This document shows positions 33,526-46,740 of a DNA stretch of 64,000 nucleotides, one piece after another. The position numbers were made by a program, and so were the translations under genes. Each line of letters starts with the position of its first letter. Within the stretch, counting starts at the first letter, position 1. The notes below the pieces were generated by a model that made no database searches, had not been told where the DNA came from, and saw only the letters and a list, made by a program, of their open reading frames with translations. Origin of the DNA: Cucumis sativus (Eukaryota > Streptophyta > Magnoliopsida > Cucurbitales > Cucurbitaceae); NCBI RefSeq assembly GCF_000004075.3, contig NC_026657.2, positions 9,300,001 to 9,364,000 on the forward strand, read 5' to 3'.

Positions 33526-36500
33526 TTAGTTGAGAAAATCCTTCATAGGATCATCATGATGTACCCTTTTCATCCTATACGCCTCCATGTCCTCAGCAGT
33601 AACCTGTGCAATGCGGATCGTTGCATTATTTTAAGCCAAACAAACAATAAACATACTTCGTATTGATCAAAAGCTGTGAAAAGAAAAAAAAATTGCATAC
33701 CTCATCATTCCACCTCACATTATATTTACGTTTTCTTTCATCCTTCTCCTCCTTCCTTCTTTCATCCTCCTACCAAAACAGAAAAATTCAAGTAAGAAAC
33801 AACAGAGAAAAAATGCACGTTTGATGATAACATGAAATATTATTGCTAGCGGGGACAATAAATGTCATACCTTCTTGAGAGCTTCAGTAAGCTTCTTCTG
33901 ATCGAGGACAATATCATCAGGTACTTCACTTCCCCAAGTAGCTAGTTTTTTCTCTTCTGTTGAGGCTGGTGTATCTGTAGTGTTGTCAAAAAAACAGAAA
34001 AACCAATGAGGATTTCAATCAAACAATCACATTTTAGAACCATGAAGAGAAAATATTACATAGTTTTAAATAATATTATATCTGACAAAGGAATATATAT
34101 TTAGGGTTTCAATTGAACAATTTTATACCTTCAGAAGTTGCTTTACGAGCAATGTTAGACTTCATTAAGTCTGCTGCTGCCTCAGCCGCCTCAATTCCAG
34201 CAGCCCCAGTGCAATAACTGTTCCGAATGGTTTGCTTACAGCATTTATAGCCCCACTGATGATCCTTCCACCATGAACCCCAAACACTCGTGTGGTTGTT
34301 AATGAAAACATCTTCCTCATATTTACTTTTAGGAAGAGCCAACTCCTTCAAGGGGGGAAATAAGAGTTAGAAGAAAGTAAAAATTCATCACTACCAATCA
34401 GTAACTAAAAACATTAAGCTTCTCTCACACGTCTAATACTCGTAGAGACACAAATACAACGTGATACAATGAGAAGAACGAGATGCAGAAAATACAGAAA
34501 CAAAAACTCTTGCCCACACATTCTAGTTTGAGAGTGAGTGGACAGGTAAAATTAGTTGAAGGCTGGCTCAAATTTGAGCCTCCAAATAATCAATCTGATA
34601 AAGTGTAGAAGCATGAAACATAAAATAATATATAGTTACATATTGAGCTCAGCAGAAGTATCAAAGTAGACATTTGACAGAAAGGACATTATTGTAAAAC
34701 AAAACCAGATATTAACTCGAAGTCGGTTAAACATGCTCTACAACAATGAAGCAGTCCTCTGTAGAGGAAAATAAAAAAGATAGATTTAATACCAGGCCTT
34801 TAACGATTCTGCCAGCACGGTCATATTCAACTTGCCTCTCGCTCTGTCCCAATAAAAGTTCTCGAGGCAGCTTTTCCTCTGCAGCAGCATTCCCATACTT
34901 CTCCATGATGGCATCCTTTGTATGTGACTTCAATTTTTCTTTAATAACCGTATAGTTCTTATACAGAAGTTCAGCTTGTGATGGAGCAGCTTGCAGATGA
35001 ATATCTTGACCCTTGTCAAATGCTTCCCAAGCATGTACATTGAGTTGCTTGAAATCCAAAGCTTGCCCACTGATTCTATTTTGGTTATCACCCTATTTTA
35101 ACAAAGATGATAAAAAATTAGATCCAAGCAAGCATATATCTATTATATAGTTAAAATTAAGAGAATAGAAATTCCACCATCCAATTTCAAATACTCACTC
35201 CATAAAACTTCTCATTTGGATCAGCATCAGGAAGAGGATCTTCACGCATAGACCGAGTTTTGGGATCGTAATAAGCCGAGTTAACATCAAGATTTAAAAG
35301 ATATTTGGCTGTATCTTCCCGAATTCGCAAGTTCCTAAGATGAGACGAAATAATTAGTAAAACATTCAGATGCTCCAGAAAAGTGCTAAGAAAGAGTGGC
35401 GTAAAAGGATAAACAAACATAAAACTATAACAAAACATACCTAACAGTTCCCGTGCTTCCACCACCAGTCGTGCGAACACGCTTTTCAACTTTTGCAAAA
35501 TCCATTTGCTTGCTCTCATCAACCTTTGCCTCATCAACCTTCAAATCATCTTCATCCTCATCTTCATCCTCATCCTCATCACTAACTTCATCATCCTCAG
35601 TCTGCTTATTATTTTTCTCTTCCAATTTTTTAAGTTGTTGTTCTTTCAAAAACTTTCTCCTTGCTTCATCCCTAGCCTCATACCTCTCAATGACACGAGC
35701 ATAGGTTGCTGGATCATAACCATTCCAATGATCCCTTTTTCCATCATAATCTAGTTCAAATGTCTCAATCTTTTCATCTGGTGCTATGTGCATGTTTGTC
35801 CATTTGGCTCCTACCTTTCGGGGCCTTTCCATGCATGCCTTTGCATCATGTGTCATTGCTCCACAACTGGACAAACAATAAGTACATGTGACACATAAGT
35901 CATAAGAAAACTAAATTAAATAATATCAGAAAATTAATATAAACTCTAGGCAAGGATAATTATATAAAGAATACATTTCAGTGAATCACAAAACCTAAGC
36001 CAGGTCCAGATTACAGTTCAAAGCCATCATATTTTAAACTAAACCTATTTGTAAAGTAACAAATGAAAATGCATTTGCAGAAGACCAATCTAAACTGCAT
36101 TCTTGCCCATGTAAGAACATCGTACTGCAAAATCATCTTCAAACTAATTGGATTTAGAGCCTGAAGGCAGCCAACATAGCCAACATCCCACCAAGTGCAC
36201 AACAGGATAATGCATTCAATCTTTATTTTCAAATTTTCTTTCCTTTTGCAGATGACTAAAGAAGTCAAGCAATCTAAGATCCTAAATAAATGACATTTAT
36301 GCCGGGGAAAAAAGTACCCAAAATACAATCTATTTTCAAAACCTCAAATTTGAAATGAAATTATGCACTCATAAACTCATGGTTGCGAATGAACTATGTA
36401 CAACAAGAAAAAGTTGTGCAACTATAGATCATGACTTTAAAGATTCCTTCTTCCCATAGAAAAAGACAACCACATATGCATTGTAAAATGGTGCTAAAAT

Positions 36501-37332
36501 GTCAATGTAACAAATCCACATGGAAGAGAGAAAACGATAGTTTTTTCCCTTACAGAAACTCAGCCCTCCACATTCTAAAGAATCCCATCAAGTCTAAGTT
36601 TCCAACTCATAAATTGAAGGACATTTTTTTTCAAAGCAAAGTATAGAATAATAAATTAAGATCCTAATTCTGTATCCCATTAGGCCATTACTAGTATACC
36701 TTTTATAAACAAACAATCGTTAGTAGTAACTTTAAGTACAAACAAAGTCATAGCACAAGGAGGCTTCATCTGACTTACTTTTCACATGCACCCTTCCTGT
36801 ACTTGTCAGCCTGATGTATTTTTGCACCTCTGTCGTACCAGGATTTTGTATAATTTGGATCCGATTTCCATTTTCTTTGATGTTTTAAACTCTGCAATAA
36901 AATCCAATGAAATTCAATCATCACGAACAACCAACATAGAATCCAGAGAAAAGTGGAGAGAGAGAAACTCACTGGTCTCTCAGCGTTGAGATACCAAGGT
37001 GCAGAGGACATATATTGAGGAATGTGAGGGTTGATTTCTTTCCCATCTTCATCAACCTCAGCAGGTGCAAGCCCTGCTTTGCGTGCTTCCTCTAATTCTA
37101 GTTGTTTGCGATGATCCTCCCTAGATTTGAAAGCAACTGCGACACCAACAAAAGAGTAAATCAAAACAATGTCTTCCGATGAAGAGAGAGACTTCTCCGG
37201 TTCTAACCTAACAGGGTAACCACCATCACACTTAGATTTAGGTTGTGTTTATAATTCCACGGAGACTTCTTTTTCTTCTTTTTTTTTTTGGTAAAATTAT
37301 TGCATTTGAGATATACCTGATGCAGTAGCCAT
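33526..37332 (-). CDS. SLU7: Pre-mRNA-splicing factor SLU7
   Basis: SLU7 is a nuclear spliceosome factor for the second step of splicing, helping to choose the 3' splice site. The coding exons (minus) are 37317-37332, 37136-36973, 36891-36779, 35866-35441, 35334-35199, 35092-34793, 34345-34129, 33974-33871, 33769-33701 and 33603-33526 (given high to low). They give 540 residues, like the Arabidopsis proteins of about 535. The N-terminus is [20 protein letters not shown]. The zinc knuckle [14 protein letters not shown] has C96, C99, H104 and C109 (CX2CX4HX4C). An acidic run (repeated DE) lies in the middle, coded around 35540-35580. Further conserved blocks are [37 protein letters not shown] and the C-terminal [21 protein letters not shown] 5' UTR intron spans about 37378-38023. 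Confidence 0.97.
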
Positions 37333-38200
37333 CTTCAGCAGAAGCAGAACGAATATTTCAGAGGAACGCCGAAGTTACTGAGAACGGTAACCAAAGAAGA
37401 AGATAAGACGAAGGTCAGTGATGTAGGAAAACGAATTTAGCTAAAGACATAAAAATTTAATCTTCCAATAAAACTCATACAAGGTGAAAGAGATAGATTC
37501 CTAAATAGGAAAAAATAAGTAAAACCCAAAAACATTTCTTGCAGATGATGATGGCTTAATAACTGATTTAATATGAATAAACTAACCTTAGAAGCTCACT
37601 TGACTACACCAATCCTCCCAGAAAGGACCGGAAAGAAAAATATAATCGAATACACAGGGGGCAGAACGAGATATTCATACAATAGAGAACAAATAGATAC
37701 CGCCGTTTTATGAATGGAAAATGGAATACGAATAGTAGATGTAAAGAGGTCCTCTACACCGCCTTTGCATTGTCTTTCTTTCAAGTAGGAACACAAAATG
37801 TAGTAGGTGAATGGTAAATAATGCATTCCAGTGAAATTGTAAACTAAGATGAGATGAACCAACCTACAACACATATCCAATTTCCCCCGTTTTCACCTAA
37901 TTCAGGAATCAAAGCGGTTATCGAGGGTTAACCTAAACAGTCCATTACTAATAGCACCTCCGTTTGAAACATAATCGCGCAACAATTTTGCAGATTTCAC
38001 AGAGGTTGGAATCGAGAAAGGTACCTTAGACAGAGATGGAGAAAATCGACGAGGATCCGCCGGAGACAATGCAGGAACAGAGAGAGAGAAGAACCTGGAA
38101 CAGCTCCAAGCGTGACGGATGGGGTAGTCGGGCTGGCGCGATGGTGTGGCGGTGCCGATGATGGAGGTTGAACTTGGCGGGTAGCGTGTGGGAGAGAACG
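37333..38200 (-). other. SLU7: 5' leader of SLU7 with an intron
   Basis: On the minus strand a leader exon ends at CTAAG|GTACC (last exon base 38024). The next acceptor (TTCTCAG) leads to an exon starting at 37377, 45 bases before the ATG. The first leader exon is purine/pyrimidine-biased and runs up to about 38200. Splicing is inferred from sites only. Confidence 0.6.
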
Positions 38201-38266
38201 AGAAAGAGAGAAATACGATTGTAACTACCTCTTTCCTTTTTCTTGTTTATTATTTATTAGAGAAGT

Positions 38267-38337
38267 TGGGCTGGGCTGAACACGTAGACTACACATAGTG
38301 GGCTATATGGGCCTGCAAGAGAGAAAAGAGCTGGGCC
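38267..38337. promoter_or_regulatory. SLU7: Five site II (TGGGCY) motifs in the SLU7 promoter
   Basis: TGGGCT lies at 38267-38272, 38272-38277 and 38299-38304; TGGGCC lies at 38308-38313 and 38332-38337. Five copies in 71 bp sit just upstream of the SLU7 leader, all read on the plus strand. Such TCP-binding clusters are typical of growth-linked promoters. Confidence 0.65.
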
Positions 38338-38505
38338 TGTGAAGATAAATTGAAAATTGAGAATTTTGGAATAAATGGCCGAAAAATAGCTTGCGTGAAA
38401 TGGTCTCAGTAGAGATGGTTGGGAATATAGCTTATTCAAATTAATAGCACCATTCTAATTTTTTTTTACAAATACAGTAACATATGTTAAATTCTTGAAT
38501 TTTAT

Positions 38506-38567
38506 AAGCAATAGATCATGTTATAAATATTAGTCTAAGCAATAGATCATATTATAAATATTAGTCT
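38506..38567. repeat. 31-bp tandem duplication
   Basis: Two adjacent 31-bp units (38506-38536 and 38537-38567) begin AAGCAATAGATCAT and end AAATATTAGTCT. They differ at one base. This looks like a recent local duplication without known function. Confidence 0.85.
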
Positions 38568-38857
38568 ATCACCTAAACTATGAGAATCTAAAAAAAATAT
38601 TGCTATATACTAAAATTTTAAAATCTGTTATAATTACTTTCAAAATTTCAAAACAGAGGTTATTTAAAATTGCACATTTTTCTACTCATTCAAAATTGAC
38701 ACATCAGCCACGCTAGTAATTAAGTCATTGTCACATCACATCATGCACATATGAGAAAACAACTCATTTAAAAAAAGAATACACTTTTTCATAAAATAAG
38801 GAGAATCGACCCATATATTTTTTTCATTTATGTCACTGTTGTATTAATACATTAATT

Positions 38858-38929
38858 GAGAAAGGTACCTTAGAACGAGAGAAGGAGAAGATCGACCAGG
38901 GTCCGCCGAAGACAATGCAAGAACAGAGG
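38858..38929 (-). repeat. Diverged copy of the SLU7 leader exon
   Basis: This stretch matches about 38014-38091, the SLU7 leader exon and its splice donor. Shared pieces are GAGAAAGGTACCTTAGA, then TCCGCCG and GACAATGCA with GAACAGAG. The copy lies about 840 bp further upstream, in the same orientation, with scattered base changes. It is a partial duplication that keeps the GTACC donor-like site. Confidence 0.75.
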
Positions 38930-41299
38930 ATATAGATTCATATACTCTATATCACGTTTATTAATAAAATATGGAAGCAAAACAAAATCTCTTGATACAT
39001 ATTTTTTTATATATAATATAAATTAGTTTAAAATATAATTGCGTTTTGCTCATGTTATAAAATTTATTTAGTTTTACTTCTTATTATTTTTAATAAAATT
39101 TGGAGAGAAAAAAATAAAATTGAAATCTTAATAAAACTTATTTTTATTTGAAATTTTAAATTAAATTTGGATTTAATGTTTTTAAAAATCAATTCTTTTT
39201 AGTGTGTTTTTTTTTCTATTTTTCCTTTTTTTCAACTTTTAATTTGAATCCAAGTAATGTTTTTTCATTTTCTTTGTCAAATTCATTTTTTTTCATTAAA
39301 ATGGTTTCTAACGTTTTGATGTGAAAAATGCTTTTTTAGTTATGAAATAGTAAAGTCTAATCAATTTGACAATTTTTTAAAAATAATTTTCTTTCCGTTT
39401 TTACTAAGATATTTCATGTTATATTTAATATCTTTAATTTATTTATTTTATGTTAGTTTATTATTGTTATTATTCTAATGATTCAGTAGTCAAAATGGCT
39501 TATCAATTATTGTACAAACTTTTACCATTATAGAATAAAGCCAAAGGATTGTGTTTAAATAAGTGTTTATAAAATGAAAAACCATGTTTATAATCACTAA
39601 GAAAATCAATATATTTGAAATAACTGACAAAAACTACCATCAATTAACTAAAATCAATCACAAAATAGACATAAATATGAACATTTAATAAATACATTTT
39701 TAACTGGTTAATTTAAGAAATAAGTTATTTTAAAAAAATTGTTTGATAAGCCTCCAAATTAACTTTTGAAATGAATAATTTTATAAAAAATGTTTAAATA
39801 AAAATAAATTTCTTGAAAATTATATTTTAAGTCTTGCATACCCTAATATTAATAATAATGTACATTAGAAAGAGGAGAAAAAAAATGGGCTATCAATCCA
39901 AATAGCCCTGAAGACTAGAAGTCCATCACCGACACCATAATGACTCAAATAAGAAATTACTACATTTTCTCACTCTCTATTTGTGATGCATAATATTATT
40001 TTAGAACAAATTATTGAGCTGACCAAACTTTTTATCACGTGAAATTATAATGAAATGTCAGTGTGTGAACAAAGTTTCTAACCAAATTTTAATTGCTATA
40101 CTTTCTTATTAGATGTGAATTTGTAATGACGTTTGTCAAGATTTTAGGGTCTATACCTCCATAGTTTCCTCTCCTCATTGACTTGAAAAAAATGGACCTA
40201 TTCGATGTTAAGTCATCAATTCACCAGTCAAATCATTTTAAAGCACAAAAATCTACATAATCGAATCTTATAATTTGTTTTTGGTTCACATAGAGGGGAG
40301 TTTTTTTTTTTTTTTTTAATTCTAACTAATTATTTCAAATGAGATGAAATCCCTGTTAATTGTAGATTTAAAAACTCACTAGACATGCTTTTACAAAAAG
40401 TCTAAAACCCATATAATTTACATATGAAAGTATGGGTATGTTATGTGTTTGAAAGTTAATATTTCAGTGAAGATGGGTGATGGGGTAGTTGTGAAAAATA
40501 CAAGTATGATAATTAGGGTTTTTTATTTCATTTCATTTTAATTTGAACCTTTAAAACAAGAAGTTGATGTGAATTGTTGTTGCTATTTGCTTAGCTCAAT
40601 TTGACAACAAACATAATTAGATATCTAACAAGTTTTTTCATTATTTATCCTTTTCTCCCTTACTACCAATAAATTAAAAACAAAATTTTCTTTTTATTAT
40701 GTGCAATTGTGTCAATTCATTTAACGATGAAGATTAACGAAAAATACTACATAAATCTATCACCGAAATTGAAGATATGGTAACATTTTGGACATTTGGA
40801 AGCTATTTGATTGAGAAATAAAAAATAAACATAAAATTTATATCCAACTTGGATTATAACTTTTTATTTATTTTTCTTTCGCTTTTAACTCTTAACTATT
40901 TTGTTTTCTTATGTCCTACTAATATTAAAAAAACAAAAGTAGAATTTTCAGAACTAAAATATAATTTTTAGAAGCTTGTTTATTGTGTTTCCCTTAATCA
41001 TGAAATTGTTTCTTTAATAAGACTAAAGATCATTAATCTTTGAAAAAAAAAAAGTAAAGATAAAATTATTAAAAATGAAAACTAAAAACGAAAATGTTTA
41101 TGTTATCTATTTTGAGATTCATAGGCCAATGTTTTGGGAAAAGAAAGTAATTAACTTTTAAACATATTTTTAACTTTTAATTTTTAACTACCAATTCAAA
41201 GGTCTTTAATATGGGAAAAAATGTATTGTATGAATTAACCACATAAATAGTGTTGGATACATTCCCAACAAAATATTGACCATATGATACGATAACTAA

Positions 41300-41830
41300 G
41301 GTTGTTCATAATTTGATTTGAAGTTAAAACTATATTGAATTACAAAATACAAAAAAAATCACATTCCAAATCAAATGGAATTGCTCATTTGTGTCAAACA
41401 AAATCGAAACCAAACTGCTTATGCACAAATAAAACTAAACTGAAACCAAACCGTTTATGCATAAATATTATAATCGAAATTCTTTATAAACACTATACAC
41501 GAACAAAAGTCCTACAAAGTTACAAACATATATTAAATTAATTTGTACGGTAGTTAAGTACAAAACATTGAAGTTTCAAACATTAAAGTTTGAGAGCTCA
41601 TCATAATAATTTCTACAAAGTTACATTTATACACCACCCTAAGTTATACTTCTATATTTAATTTTTAAAACAAAGCGGTTCGATTCGATTTTAGAACCGA
41701 ATTAATGTCTTAAACCGAATCGCATAAGATCGATTTCAATTTAACACAAATACTGAATCGAACAGCATATATTCGATTTTGGTTCGGTTCGGTTTGTCAA
41801 TTGTTTCAATTTTCAACCACTTTTTTAACC
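41300..41830. repeat. Repeat-like stretch with GGTTCGGTT and AAACCAAAC motifs
   Basis: The left half contains a tandem pair (AAACCAAACTGCTTATGCA at about 41409 and AAACCAAACCGTTTATGCA at about 41444). The right half has GGTTCGGTTCGGTTTGTC on the opposite sense. The two outer ends (GGTTGTTCATAATTTG and, reversed, GGTTGAAAATTGAAAC) are weakly alike, suggesting a decayed inverted-repeat element. The family is not identified. Confidence 0.35.
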
Positions 41831-41929
41831 CTCCTAACCCTAAACAAACTTATGAGTATTCTATGGAGAGCCAAATGAATATAGATTCATTTTCATAAAT
41901 ATAAGGGATAGCGGGAAATTTACCAATTA

Positions 41930-42100
41930 TATTCAAAATAATACAATAATATTTTTTAAAATTTGCAAACATATCAAAATTTGTCCAATTTTATCAATTA
42001 TAGAAGTCTAACACTTATAGACCATATTGCAGATATGATAGACCATACAAGGCTATCGACGATAGTTTTACTATATTTGTAATTTTTTTAAATGTTGTTA
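41930..42100. repeat. AT-rich MITE-like fragment
   Basis: It contains TTGCAAACATATCAAAATTT and several TATAGACC/GATAGACC pieces, ending in TTACTATATTTGTAA. A related stretch lies at about 53860-54010 and a looser one at 46615-46740. The pattern of TAGCAAATTT with GATAGACT steps is common in short repeats of cucurbit-like genomes (from memory). Confidence 0.35.
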
Positions 42101-42691
42101 TATACTTAACTAATTCATAAAATGATCATCAATTACAATTACACTCAATATAACAATCAAAATATGTACGTGTAACAAAATGATTTTTTTTCTCTCTTCC
42201 TCTTCTACGTTCTTTTTCCAAAACAAAACCAGTATCAAATCTAAATACCAAATAATCTTGTTGGAAAGAGTTTGGCTATCTAAATCTAAATAAGGAAAGA
42301 GTGGGGTTTTTTTATTCTTGGAATGGTTCAATATTTAAGTGTTTTCTTATATATATATTTTTTTAAAAACCCCAATAATATAATAGGATTAGTGCACAAA
42401 TTAATTGTGTAAGCATGACGCCAACATGAGTGACAAATATTAAAACCCAATTTATCCATTTAGTTTTTCTTTTCCTTAGATTTAATGACATTTCCTTCTT
42501 CTTTAAATATAGTTCTGTCATTGACCGAAGACTAAACTAAACAAGATTAAATGAAGTTTCATTTCCTATAATACCCTCATACCCTTATCTAATTTACAAT
42601 TTACACCAATATCCACTACACACAAACATTCCTAATCCTTCATCTCACCAATTTCTTAGAATTTTTTCAGATTTTTTTCCTTCTCCTAAAT

Positions 42692-43645
42692 TTAAAATGC
42701 AGGATCATTTGGCGACCCACCAGCTTTAACGAAAACCCTATACCAAAACTCCATATTATCGTCCATTTTCGTGCCATTGTTGTAATAACACCCAGAATCC
42801 ATGGCTCTGTACGGTGGTTGGATTTCTTCCTCATCATTCATCTCCGACGACTTGAATAATGACCCATTAAAATTATCTGTCCACGGCTCCTCTGCCCAAT
42901 GCCCACCACATGTGTGATGAAATGCTTCAAAGATTTCAACGTTTTGTTCGTTCTCGATCTCCTTGTAGCCGGTTGGAGAATCTGTAAATGGTGAATGATC
43001 CAGGGAGAAAGATGGGATTTCATAATGGTTAGAGCAATCCAGTTTCTGGGGTTGGGATTTTGGTTCAAAAACGGCAGGATCGGTTGACTTCTTTTTTGCA
43101 TGAACATGTGTTTGTTTATTCGTTACCCGTTTCTTCAAATGAGTGTGCCAAAAGTTCTTAATTTCATTATCTGTTCGGCCCGGTAACTGCGCTGCAATGG
43201 CTGACCACCTACAGGTACCAACACTTGATTCATAAGCTTAAGTCCATAGATTACTGTAATAGTCTAAATTTTAATGGCATTTTCCCGTTTAGATATATAC
43301 CTATTGCCGAGTTTTTCATGGAGGTGAAGAACGATGTCCTGTTCTTCTAGTGTGAAATTTCCTCTTTTAATATCAGGCCTCAAGTAGTTTATCCATCTAA
43401 GTCTGCAACTCTTCCCACATCGCAGAAGGCCTATATAGAGAGAATGAATTAAAACTAAAACAAGATAAATTAGAGATTATTGCCATATGGCTGAATATGA
43501 TCAAGAACTCACCAGCAAGCTTAGGAAGGGCACGCCAATTGCTATGGCCATGCTTATTGATATAAGCTATCAAAATTTCATCTTCTTCAGTTGTCCATGG
43601 CCCTTTTTTGAGTCCCAATTTCTCACAACAAGGAGCTCTCACCAT
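42692..43645 (-). CDS. R2R3-MYB transcription factor, MYB13/14/15-like
   Basis: This is a DNA-binding regulator with two MYB repeats. The coding exons (minus) are 43513-43645, 43301-43430 and 42692-43208, giving 259 residues. The intron positions are the standard ones for this family. The N-terminus [17 protein letters not shown] leads into R2 (regular Trp spacing, then [20 protein letters not shown] and [15 protein letters not shown]). R3 contains [20 protein letters not shown] and [11 protein letters not shown]. The bHLH-binding signature of R3 is absent. The variable region is acidic, and the end has [13 protein letters not shown], which recalls the C-terminal motif of subgroup 2 (Arabidopsis MYB13, MYB14, MYB15: stress, stilbene and lignin-related control). 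Subgroup assignment is by memory of motifs, so the exact orthologue is open. The upstream region (43646-43860) contains a likely leader. Confidence 0.92.
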
Positions 43646-44257
43646 TTTTTATTTTTTTTAAAAAAAAACTCTATCTATAATATGTTACTCTGTTTTGTTT
43701 CTTCTTTTTCTTCTTCTTCCCTTCCACAAGACACAAGACAGTATTCTTGTGGAACTTAGCTTCTAAGAATGGGACATATATATATACTTGATCTTTCCAA
43801 AAGGAAAAAGTCTTGTGAACTTGAATAGTCCAACTAGGAGAAAAGAAAGGCAGCACCTATTGTATATATTTTAATTCTATTTGAGATTAAACATTTGGAA
43901 ATTTCAAGGAAGAAGCAAGCAAGAAAGAGCAAGTTTGTGTGAGGAAAAAGAAATGAAGCCTCCCTTTAGACTAGACCATAATTGAATTAATAATAATGCA
44001 AATAAATTCAATGGCCAAAAAAGTTAGAAATAGTAATGTATGGCCGGTAAAATAATACGAATAATTGACTAAGTTAGTTAAAAAGTATGTGATTATATTG
44101 TATAGTATATGTGACCAAAGTTCTAAGTCAATTTTTATTGGGGAGGATTGTGCATTTTATATTTTAGTAGGTTAATTTAGCAAGGGCTTTGGAAAACATT
44201 GTGGGGTTAGAAAAAAAAATTACACATACAAAAATGAGATGATAATTATGAAAATCA

Positions 44258-44268
<11 letters not shown>

Positions 44269-44310
<42 letters not shown>
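44269..44310. repeat. (AT)21 microsatellite
   Basis: A perfect 42-bp AT dinucleotide run, flanked on the left by ATTTATTT and on the right by CCTCTCT. Likely length-variable between individuals. Confidence 0.97.
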
Positions 44311-44312
<2 letters not shown>

Positions 44313-46614
44313 TCTCTAAATTTATAAGAGTTATGAACAAATAAGTTGGGACTGTGGAGTACAAAACGATCCCTACTTAACAGTTTTATTAGAATATTTG
44401 TAAAATAAGTTTGAGTAAAGATATGCTTTATAATAATGTCGTTTTAAACTATACTTTCTTGAATAAAATGGTAATCAACTTCTACATATTTAGTACGCCC
44501 ATGAAACATTATCTGTTATGCTTGCTTCGGTGTCTTGCATGAGACACCAAAAATCTTGTTGGAGTCGAGAAGGTGGCAAAACTTCATGAGTAGGAATATC
44601 AAATTGATCAAATTAAAATGTGTACATCATTGACATCTCACACAAATGCAATGTCAATGTGATCATTGATCAACAATAAGACATGTGTGTGACAAATCTT
44701 TACATGCATATATGAGTTTTAACATCTTAGTCCACAATCGTTTATTTTTGTTATTGTTTGTTTACTTCCATTATATGCAAAAATAAAATAAAATTAATGT
44801 GCCCATCTATGGTATAAAAAACAAACCACAATTGTTAGAATTAAATATAAATTAGATAACCATAACCATAGTCTTAATATATATAAGAAAAGAGAAATAA
44901 GGGAAGTATGATAGAATCAAATACAACAATATGATTATTGTACACATTTTATTGTTTTAGTGTTAAATATATTTTTACAAAGAAATGTTAATATCAAAGA
45001 AAATGTATACAAAATCTTTTGTTTTGACTGAAGATCAGAAAAATGGCTAAAATGTTAGTATATATTGTTATATTGAATTAAATAACAATAATAATTAAAT
45101 ACTACTTGGAATGTCAAAAACGAAAAACAAAACAATAATAATTAAGTGCTAATTGGAATTTGCTGGCAGAATTTCCCAGTGACCTCTTCAGTCTTCAACT
45201 TATTAAAATTAGATGGTCAAATGTTAATTAAAAATATAATCTTTGTATGCATGTATAGATGTATTTTCGTTACTTATACTTGCAATTAACTCTCTTATGC
45301 ATGATTTTGTTTCTAGGCAATATTTTAAAATCTATATCATTGTTTCAATTTCTTTCAAAATTCTATGCTTTAAACAACATTTTAATTCTTAATTAAATTT
45401 TAACAAAAAAAAAATAACAGTTTTTTAAGCATAATTTCAAATTATTTTTTATTTTTGTTAGTTGAAAATTAAACATGTTTTCTCTCCCTTTCATACAATA
45501 ATTTCCATTTTTAGTAATTATGTGTATATTTTCTTAATTTTCAAGAACTTTAATTTTTAAAATCAAATATTAAAAGTAGATAAGAAAGGAAGATGTATTG
45601 ACAATCAACTTAATTGATATATTAAGTATAATAATGGATGAGATCATATTTTAACTAATATATTCAAATCCTTTTCAATACAAACGTAACTTAAGACGTG
45701 TTCATAATCATTTGATCTTTATTTTTTATTTTTCGAAAATTAAGTTGGTAAATATTGCTTCTATTTATAAATTTAGTTATATATTCTATTATACAACTTC
45801 TATTCATATTTTTCAAAAACCACGAGGTCAACTTTTATTTAGAACTAAAAGAAATAATTCTCAAAAGACAGTTGTTTTTTAATTTCCTTTGTAAAAGGTA
45901 TTGAATTAATTAAGACTTTCGTCCTTATTTTACTTTTTGATAATGAAAATTTACAACAAATATATCCCAAGTTAACTGATTTATATTATATAGATTTTAA
46001 TTTTGAAAAAGAATATAATGTCAAAGCTGAAGTGGTTAAATAAATTGCTTGTCCAGGTAAAGACAGTGATGGTCAATTCAATACACACGTTTATGAAGTC
46101 CAATATAGCATGTAAATAGTTTTAAATTAATTAGGTAAATATAGCACATGAATGATATAGCTACCCCTTTAGATGGATATCAATATGATTCAAATCATTA
46201 ATAAATCAAAGGTCAAATCTTAGCAGCTTTAATTTTACCATGTGTTCACACCCACCAATATATTATTGAAAGAAACCATTCTGAATTAACCACTTGGTAT
46301 TTTATAACTCCATGAATATTGTCTTATCTTAATTTTATATCCTAAAAACAAAACCTACATCTTTTAAATAAACCTCAAATATAAACTATTTGGACCATTT
46401 TATATATAAATTAACAAATGCATGAGCTGTGTTGTGGAATTACTTCTGATTTACGTTAAATAATGAGTCAAATATTGTAAAAGATGTAAATTTATACATG
46501 TGGAGTTATTTTCTAAAGTATCCAAAAAAAATAAATTAAATATTTAGATAGTAAAATTTGAGATTATTACATTTAAATATGAATTGAAAAACACAATCAA
46601 TTAATTAAGAAAAT

Positions 46615-46740
46615 CTTTAAAAATAGCAAATTTTATAAAATATTTATAACCTATAGCAAATTTGGTGATAGGGATAGAATCCAAAATTTTGTTATAGCTT
46701 GTAAATATTTTAATTTATTTTGATATTTTTAAAAATACTC
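46615..46740. repeat. MITE-like fragment
   Basis: The stretch includes TAGCAAATTTTATAAAATAT followed by AACCTATAGCAAATTTGG, then ATAGAATCCAAAATTTTG and TGTAAATATTTTAATTT. The TAGCAAATTT and ATAGAATCCAAAATTT phrases resemble a short repeat family that I recall from cucurbit-like genomes. Ends and target duplication were not defined. Confidence 0.35.

Larger units (their letters stand above)
38338..42691. other. AT-rich intergenic region between SLU7 and the MYB gene
   Basis: No gene was found. It contains a 31-bp tandem duplication (38506-38567), a short copy of the SLU7 leader (38858-38929), a repeat-like stretch rich in GGTTCGGTT (41300-41830) and a MITE-like AT-rich fragment (41930-42100), each listed separately. 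The region from about 38950 to 41280 is plain AT-rich sequence. Confidence 0.65.
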
